From Alkaliphilus sp. B6464 (lineage in GTDB: Bacteria; Bacillota; Clostridia; Peptostreptococcales; Natronincolaceae): DNA of 64,000 nt. The translations under genes were made by a program, and so were the position numbers. Each line of letters starts with the position of its first letter. Position 1 is the stretch's first letter. Location of the stretch: assembly GCF_018141165.1 (NCBI RefSeq), contig NZ_CP058557.1, positions 1,922,001 to 1,986,000 of the forward strand, written 5' to 3'. The notes beneath the pieces were generated by a model. It saw nothing but the letters and a program-made list of their open reading frames with translations, was not told the origin of the DNA and did no database searches. Below, in pieces: positions 59,361 to 64,000 of the stretch.

Positions 59361-59837
59361 TCAATTCAAAGTTGTAATGTCTGCAAGTTGATATCTTATA
59401 ACCTTACTCAAGTCATCAAGTGTAATTTCTACTTGATAACCAATTTTGCCAGCACTAAAACAGAATGTACTAAAATTTTTGGCTGACTTATCAATCGTCG
59501 TCTTGAAAAACTTTTTCATTCCAATCGGTGAGCAACCACCATGAATGTATCCTGTTAAGGCCAATAAATCGTTAGATTTAATCATTTCAATAGATTTTTC
59601 CCCTACGACTCTAGCAGCTTTTTTTAAATCAAGTTCTCTGTTTACAGGAATGACAAAAACATAGTGTTCTTTTGTTTTACCTATTGTCACTAACGTTTTG
59701 AAAACTTGTTCGGGATTTTGTCCCAATGTTTCTGCAACATCAGTGCCACTCACAGCTCCAGTATCAGCGTAATCATAGATACCATATTTAATCTTTTTTT
59801 TATCCAACACTCGCATTACATTTGTTTTTTCGCTCAT
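59361..59837 (-). CDS. ybaK: YbaK/ProX-type aminoacyl-tRNA deacylase
   Basis: Trans-editing enzyme of 158 residues that hydrolyses mischarged Cys-tRNA-Pro and similar species. Family motifs are TVIGKTKEHYVFVIPVNRELDLKKAAR-type stretch near 50-75, GYIHGGCSPIGMKK near 97-110 and SAGKIGYQVEI near 128-138. Length is standard. AGGAGG precedes the ATG. It lies inside the integrated element, under a promoter that is an inverted near copy of the promoter of the GNAT remnant on the other side. As a tRNA-editing gene in an element it may be cargo. Confidence 0.93.
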   Translation of the reverse strand: MSEKTNVMRVLDKKKIKYGIYDYADTGAVSGTDVAETLGQNPEQVFKTLVTIGKTKEHYVFVIPVNRELDLKKAARVVGEKSIEMIKSNDLLALTGYIHGGCSPIGMKKFFKTTIDKSAKNFSTFCFSAGKIGYQVEITLDDLSKVIRYQLADITTLN

Positions 59838-59963
59838 ACTTGTTCCTCCTATTCAAAATTCTACTAATATTTTAGTAGAACCCATACTCTGCTAAATTTC
59901 AATTTATATCTTATTAGCCAATTCCTCTTTGAGTTCTCCATAATCGACTAATCCGACTTATCT

Positions 59964-60292
59964 AACAAGAAAATTATACCATATTTTCTACATTGCTATA
60001 ATAAATTCTTAATTCTTAAATACCGTATTACTCAGTTTTCAAAGGACACTATGCTTACTTTAAATTCTAACACTTATGTCGTATTTTCTTCATTAGTTGC
60101 AGCCAATTATTAGACTGCCTTACTTAGTGTACAAAATCAACGATTAAGTTTAACAGAGCCAAAAATAAAAGGCCCATAAGTGCTTTAACTATTATTTTTG
60201 ATTTTAATTAGTTATGAATTATAAGATAAATGCCTTAAGTAAAATAGAAATTTGCTATAACAATATAGAAAATATGGTATAATTTTCTTGTT
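59964..60292. promoter_or_regulatory. Two near-identical inverted promoters, divergent
   Basis: Arm 1 (59964-60009, minus strand) and arm 2 (60246-60292, plus strand) share about 45 bases, including the core GAAAATATGGTATAATTTTC. Each has an extended -10 (TGGTATAAT). Arm 1 drives ybaK; arm 2 drives the GNAT remnant. Repeat copy B lies between. Confidence 0.75.
60100..60220. repeat. Dispersed repeat, copy B
   Basis: CTTAGTGTACAAAATCAACG, AAGTTTAACAGAGCCAAAAA, TAAAAGGCCCATAAGTGCTT and TTTTTGATTTTAATTAGTTA match copy C along its length; the right end has lost the GGATTACACAC part. Confidence 0.75.
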
Positions 60293-60343
60293 GGATTTAG
60301 ATAAAGATGTATTATGCGAAGTAAATAAAGGGGGTAATATATC

Positions 60344-60711
60344 ATGATTAATAAGAAGAGAGTAACCCTAAGGAAAATCAAGTTGAAAATTCAACATACT
60401 GGCTAATAGATAATAATAAAGTTATAGGTGCTGTAAATATTAGACATAGATTAAATGACTATTTACTAAGAATAGATGGACATATGGGTGGAGCAATAAG
60501 ACCTAGTTATAGAGGAAAAGGATATGGCGGTGTAATGCTATCTTTAGCATTAGAAGTTACTAAAGATATGGGGATGAAAAGAGTTCTTGTAACCTGTAAT
60601 AAAGATAATATAGTATCTGAAAAAACAATTGTAAAAAGCGGCGGGATTTTTGAATCTGAAGAAATAGAAGATAATGGAAATATTATAAGACGGTTTTGGA
60701 TTGATTTATAA
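60344..60711 (+). pseudogene. Remnant of a GNAT acetyltransferase
   Basis: The frame from about 60364 reads STYWLIDNNKVIGAVNIRHR, GHMGGAIRPSYRGKGYGGVM and onward to the end: the last two-thirds of a GNAT with the acetyl-CoA loop RGKGYGG. The ATG at 60344 with its GGGGG site is in another frame that stops at 60404, and about 60 N-terminal residues are missing. An internal ATG at 60484 could start a fragment but would lack the first strands. A live promoter (arm 2) points at it. Confidence 0.75.
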
Positions 60712-60842
60712 TGAATGGGTAATTGTTAAAACTATTAATGAACAATTTAATCTTTGTTCTATTTAGAGAAAGATATAAATCTAAAATAAATGATGCTGAA
60801 TGATTGATGAATTATGCTAGGTAAGGAAAGGGAAATTAAATT

Positions 60843-61406
60843 ATGAAAAGAAAAATCTGTTTTTTTACAAGTATTATAATTATAATAAGTTGGTTTGTAT
60901 TAGTAGGATGTGGAGAAAAAAATGAGTCCATTAATGAGTCAGAAGAAGCCTTTGAAATGATTAAAGACTTAGGGACTACTTTTCAAGAGAATACTTTAGA
61001 TAAAAGTTTTTATGAGATTATTGATGGAGAAGTCGCAGATATTTTATCATATAATTATCAGGATAGGTCAATATATGTCGCTGGATTAAAAGTTTTTGAG
61101 GAATTTGGTATATCGAATGAGGGTGGAGTTTCAATAAGCGCGGATGGGAAAATTTTAACCTTATCTATGATTAAATCTACTGGGTCTGTCACAGGAGCTC
61201 TTGACGGTCCTTATGTGTATTTCAAAATAAACCTTGTTACAGATGAAATTATTGAAAAGAAATTTGAGCCCGCTCCAGATTATACTGAATTAGGGAGATT
61301 AGAGTTTGCTGAATATAGCAATGAAGTGATTGAATTAAGCGATGAACAGATTCTTCAAGTTGGATTATATTTCAAAGATTTAATTAGAGAGATAGAAGCA
61401 AATTGA
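60843..61406 (+). CDS. Hypothetical lipoprotein
   Basis: Surface lipoprotein of 187 residues with a signal peptide and lipobox (VLVGC, cysteine near residue 23). The mature part is acidic, with repeated beta-strand-like patterns (VSISADGKILTLSMIKSTGSV, GPYVYFKINLVTDEIIEKKF). I do not recognise the family. AAGGGAAATTAA precedes the ATG. It lies in the integrated element between GNAT genes. Confidence 0.7.
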   Translation: MKRKICFFTSIIIIISWFVLVGCGEKNESINESEEAFEMIKDLGTTFQENTLDKSFYEIIDGEVADILSYNYQDRSIYVAGLKVFEEFGISNEGGVSISADGKILTLSMIKSTGSVTGALDGPYVYFKINLVTDEIIEKKFEPAPDYTELGRLEFAEYSNEVIELSDEQILQVGLYFKDLIREIEAN

Positions 61407-61472
61407 CAAGTATGCATTATTTTTTTAGACGTAACAGTTATATATTATTCATTAAGAAGAGGGGGAAAGTTG

Positions 61473-61895
61473 ATGAAACATATCTTGAATTTATCTCCAT
61501 CAGAAGATGATATATTAAAAATTTGTAGAAAGTTACAAGATTATAATTCTCATTTTTTTGAAATAAAAGATGAACCTAACTTTACTATTTCAGAAATAGA
61601 TGAATATAATGAACTAATAGGTGGAATTGTGTGTACTATTGTTGGACGATGGTTAGAAGTTGATTTTTTATGGGTCAAAGATGACCAACGTGGAAAAGGA
61701 TTAGGTAAGAAACTATTATTTGAAGCAGAAAAAATAGGAATGAAAAATAAGTGTACAAAGGCATTTTTAACTACTATGAATTTTCAAGCGAAGCCATTTT
61801 ATTTAAAATACGGGTATAAAATAGTATATATCCAGAAGGGTTATCCGTTAATAAATGAAAAGTATTTTATGGAAAAGACATTAAATGAAACATAA
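61473..61895 (+). CDS. GNAT family N-acetyltransferase
   Basis: Soluble acetyltransferase of 140 residues. The acetyl-CoA loop is DQRGKGLGKKLL near 75-86, preceded by the beta strand VDFLWVKD and followed by CTKAFLTTMNFQAKPFYLKYGYKI, all standard. The acceptor is unknown; similar proteins acetylate aminoglycosides, polyamines or peptides. ATG 61473 has GAGGGGG in front. It is part of the element's cargo. Confidence 0.88.
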   Translation: MKHILNLSPSEDDILKICRKLQDYNSHFFEIKDEPNFTISEIDEYNELIGGIVCTIVGRWLEVDFLWVKDDQRGKGLGKKLLFEAEKIGMKNKCTKAFLTTMNFQAKPFYLKYGYKIVYIQKGYPLINEKYFMEKTLNET

Positions 61896-62041
61896 AACAT
61901 ATAAAATAAATATGATGTTATCTGATTTATTATCATAGAAACTAATATGCTTAAATTACGAAATAGTAATTCATATTTTTTATAAATTAAGCCGTAGTTG
62001 TAGAAAATTATCAACTAATGTTGGAATACAAAGGAGTTTAT

Positions 62042-62599
62042 ATGAAAAACAAAAATTGGAAAGATATATCTTATTTAAATTATGGAAATGTTAAACAAAA
62101 GAAGATTTATGAAATACTTATAAATACAAAGGTTTTAGATATATTAAATGATTATATACCTATATTGGTAGGAACAATACCTATAGAGATTGACATAGAA
62201 AACAGTGATATAGACATAGTTTGTAAAGTTGATAATTTTGATGTGTTTGAGGAAGTATTAGTAAGTAATTTTAGAAAATATATAAACTTTAAAATTACAC
62301 ATAAGGAAGATAAGGTGTTAGTATGCAGTTTTATAGTAAATGATATTCAGATAGAAATTTATGGCTCTAATGAAGATACAGATAAAACAAATGGATATAG
62401 GCATATGATTATAGAAGATAGACTAATAAATTTGTATGGAGAGGCTTTTAAAAAAGAAATAATTAGTTTAAAGATTAAGGGCTTGAAAACAGAGCCAGCA
62501 TTTGCAAAAGTATTAAATTTACAAGGCAACCCCTACGAACAATTATTAGTGCTTGAAATGTATAGTGATGAAGAATTATATAAGATGTATACTAAATAA
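62042..62599 (+). CDS. DUF4269 family nucleotidyltransferase-like protein
   Basis: A 185-residue protein like minimal nucleotidyltransferases. GTIPIEIDIENSDIDIVCKV contains the double Asp pattern (DIENSDIDI) of the polymerase-beta fold, and GYRHMIIEDRLINLYGEAFKKEI the typical DUF4269 C-terminal region. The target is unknown; some relatives act as antitoxin or resistance proteins. ATG 62042 (AAAGGAG at 8 bases) is preferred over a codon 24 bases upstream. Part of the element's cargo. Confidence 0.85.
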   Translation: MKNKNWKDISYLNYGNVKQKKIYEILINTKVLDILNDYIPILVGTIPIEIDIENSDIDIVCKVDNFDVFEEVLVSNFRKYINFKITHKEDKVLVCSFIVNDIQIEIYGSNEDTDKTNGYRHMIIEDRLINLYGEAFKKEIISLKIKGLKTEPAFAKVLNLQGNPYEQLLVLEMYSDEELYKMYTK

Positions 62600-62639
62600 T
62601 AACCTAATATGTTTCGTAATCTTCCTAAATTGCAATAAA

Positions 62640-62790
62640 TAAGATAGTCTAATTAAACTATCTTATTTAATGTACCAAATCAACAATTAAGTCTAACAGA
62701 GCGAAAAATAAAAATCCCTTAATGGCTTCAACTATCATTTTTTGACTTTAATTAGTTGCGGATTACACACTTTTGACGATAGAGATTAAA
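62640..62790. repeat. Dispersed repeat, copy C (fullest)
   Basis: Holds the left part shared with B (TGTACCAAATCAAC...TCTAACAGAGCGAAAAATAA) and the right part shared with A (TTAGTTGCGGATTACACACT). An additional small hairpin AAGATAGTCTAATT/AACTATCTT lies at its left edge. Confidence 0.75.
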
Positions 62791-62857
62791 GTCGACCTTA
62801 ATATTTTTAGGTATATGCGGAAATGGCATTTTTAAATTTAATATAATGTAAATCTTA

Positions 62858-62900
62858 CTATAGATTACCTAGGATTACCTTAGGTAATCTATAGTTTTTA
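62858..62900. terminator. Strong hairpin terminator
   Basis: ACTATAGATTACCTA pairs with TAGGTAATCTATAGT, then TTTTTATTG. It separates the DUF4269 gene from the minus-strand zinc-ribbon gene. Confidence 0.8.
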
Positions 62901-63006
62901 TTGCCGATTATCTGATTTGTATTTTGATTTTAACAAATTTTATTTTTGTATAAGTATTTACTATATGCGTAGAAACAATGTATCATAAAGCATTTTAGAG
63001 CCTATT

Positions 63007-63165
63007 TTAAGGTTCTACTGGGTCTACTATTTTTGATAAATGAAAGTTAAGTTTAAATAAATCAATTTCATCTTTGCAGTTAGTACATTGAATAGATTTT
63101 ACTTTTTCAATAATCTCAAAATCTGAACATTTACAAGTTTGACATGCTAATATATACTTTGCCAT
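63007..63165 (-). CDS. Small zinc-ribbon protein (52 residues)
   Basis: Frame from ATG 63165 to TAA 63007 behind TAAGGAGGA at good spacing. It reads MAKYILACQTCKCSDFEIIE and then KVKSIQCTNCKDEIDLFKLN and a short tail. Four of five cysteines form two CxxC knuckles, as in small zinc ribbons. It has no further domain. It could be a nucleic-acid-binding regulator of the element. I do not recognise a named family. Confidence 0.65.
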   Translation of the reverse strand: MAKYILACQTCKCSDFEIIEKVKSIQCTNCKDEIDLFKLNFHLSKIVDPVEP

Positions 63166-63747
63166 CTGTTTGCATCCTCCTTACTTACTAGTTTACTTTA
63201 ATAATGTAACATTAGTTGTATATCTTTATGTTTACCCAGAAAGATGTTTGTAATGTAATAAAGTTTAGGATGAAGGCAACATAAATGCTGCATTGCAAGT
63301 TATTTTTCATAGAGCTATAAAAAGTCCAAATAACATTACCTTTGCCATATTCTCTATAGCGAACATGATATGTGCTATTGTCAAGCTAATATAATAATTA
63401 AGCAGAAGGTGGTAAAATTAATGTAAAAATAGAAAAAAGGATGGTTCTATGCCAACATTGTATTTAAAAGATTACAGGAAAATGAGAAAAATGACAATCA
63501 TATTGGTTGTCATTTTTGATTTTCTTAATATCTTCTATCATTGTTTCGACTTCTTGAGGAGTTAAACATTTTTCCTTGGTTCACTTAGCAAGAGTTATAT
63601 ATTCAACACCGATTCCTCTTAACTCAACAGGTATCTGCTCTTCTTTTAATTTATGTGTATGTCAAATCAAATATATGCAATAGATAGCAACATGCTAATG
63701 AATAGTACAATCTAGCAGATTCATATGTTTTAATAGGGGGTGCTAAT
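63166..63747. other. Non-coding and decayed stretch in the element
   Basis: About 580 bases with no intact gene. A hairpin AAAAATGACAA / TTGTCATTTTT is at 63487-63517. On the minus strand a frame reads KLKEEQIPVELRGIGVEYIT, then LAK, a TGA, and TKEKCLTPQEVETMIEDIKK (about 63655 down to 63500), a protein piece broken by stops that I cannot identify. A ribosome-binding site GGGGG introduces the next gene. Confidence 0.55.
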
Positions 63748-63921
63748 ATGCAAGAAATTAATGTAAGGATCATACCGGGAGAGCATGATGTCGAAGTATT
63801 AAAAGCGATGGCTATGGCTGATTTTATTGAAAGACAAGTAGCGCACTTAGATTTAGAAAATAAGCTTCAAGTATATAAAAGCTTACTAGAAGATTTAGAA
63901 AGAAAGGATGGGAATAACTAA
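63748..63921 (+). CDS. Small hypothetical protein (57 residues)
   Basis: Acidic helical protein (VRIIPGEHDVEVLKAMAMADF, then a coil VAHLDLENKLQVYKSLLEDLERK). It has no membrane segment. TAGGGGGTG precedes the ATG at 7 bases. The next ORF begins at the TAATG overlap, so two genes are coupled. Not recognised; small helical proteins of this size are common near recombinases in elements. Confidence 0.6.
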   Translation: MQEINVRIIPGEHDVEVLKAMAMADFIERQVAHLDLENKLQVYKSLLEDLERKDGNN

Positions 63922-64000
63922 TGTTTAAGCTATTACTTGAACTAAAGAGATTAATTAGAAACAAGAATGGAGGTATATTGTCTGATTTTGAGATAAGAAA
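63921..64000 (+). CDS. Start of an unidentified gene (cut by window end)
   Basis: The frame MFKLLLELKRLIRNKNGGIL and on to the last base is open. Its ATG overlaps the stop of the previous gene (TAATG), so it is translated from the same transcript. Too short to identify. Confidence 0.5.
   Translation, partial: MFKLLLELKRLIRNKNGGILSDFEIR

Larger units (their letters stand above)
57590..64000. mobile_element. Integrated element with large serine recombinase (right end off window)
   Basis: Starts at the break in the ABC ATPase gene and carries a recombinase gene directly at that end, as is usual for elements that use large serine integrases. The region up to 64000 has accessory genes of mixed direction, decayed genes and dispersed repeats, and the missing 5' part of the ATPase gene does not reappear, so the other end should lie to the right of the window. 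I see no phage structural or conjugation genes here. Confidence 0.6.

Noticed and set aside
63449-63565. Plus-strand 38-codon ORF with GGATGG upstream
   Set aside because: It runs through a terminator-like hairpin and overlaps a decayed frame on the other strand; codon pattern gives no support.
57590-64000. Prophage
   Set aside because: Only a recombinase and cargo are visible; no capsid, tail, lysis or replication genes appear in this part.

Overview
The window comes from an AT-rich (by eye about one-third G+C), endospore-forming anaerobic Firmicute, most likely a member of the Clostridia. The evidence is an alpha/beta-type small acid-soluble spore protein, a strong AGGAGG ribosome-binding site before nearly every gene, a T-box leader, formate-tetrahydrofolate ligase, a ferredoxin-dependent 2-oxoacid oxidoreductase, an H-NOX chemoreceptor, and RAT/PRD and PHO-box regulation. 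I cannot name the genus from sequence alone.

Layout. 1-5.8 kb: the end of tatC, a zinc ABC transporter (lipoprotein, ATPase, permease), a DUF1622 membrane protein, a CRP/FNR regulator, a truncated DUF1858 microprotein, a small orphan ORF beside a 130-bp inverted-repeat element, and a glutaredoxin-like protein. 5.8-14.8 kb: an H-NOX/methyl-accepting chemotaxis protein with the complete O2-binding pocket signature, fhs, the korAB pair, T-box-controlled trpS, and a CBS-ACT protein. 14.9-24.1 kb: SASP, a DUF881 protein, an unlisted secreted peptide, trmB, degV, a ydjM-like membrane hydrolase behind a probable LexA box, an ECF S-component, DUF1893, a CopZ-N-like cysteine protein, a CvfB-like S1 protein, and an alanine/glycine:Na+ symporter. 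24.1-29 kb: a mobA remnant, Asp23/Gls24, a Met/Pro/His/Cys-rich repeat protein, acpP, a CDF metal exporter, and a Na+/phosphate cotransporter behind a four-repeat PHO box.

29-40 kb: a polysaccharide deacetylase, a cyanophycinase and cyanophycin synthetase pair with two structured RNA candidates, a HAD phosphatase, then an ApbE flavin transferase followed by three secreted FMN-binding-domain proteins carrying seven potential flavinylation motifs. 40-45 kb: a full 2-oxoacid dehydrogenase complex (E1a, E1b, E2, E3). 45-52 kb: a pseudo-receiver/PP2C phosphatase, an HD-GYP sensor, and a one-PRD antiterminator next to a GlcT-type RAT that precedes crr-ptsH-ptsI. 51.8-56.5 kb: an unusually long glutamine synthetase-family protein, then YtxH-like, DUF948-like and GAF-HD-GYP proteins.

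56.6-64 kb: an SsuC/TauC-type permease follows an ATPase gene cut off by insertion of an element carrying a large serine recombinase. The element runs to the right edge of the window and holds accessory genes (YbaK, GNATs, a lipoprotein, DUF4269, small orphan proteins), three dispersed copies of a roughly 90-120 bp repeat, and a pair of near-identical inverted promoters.

The genes suggest an anaerobe that watches oxygen (H-NOX receptor), metals and phosphate (Znu, CDF, NptA), stores nitrogen and carbon as cyanophycin, exports flavin-loaded redox proteins, uses both ferredoxin- and NAD-linked 2-oxoacid oxidation, and relies on cyclic-di-GMP turnover. Roles are inferred from family membership; regulatory links are inferred from motifs.
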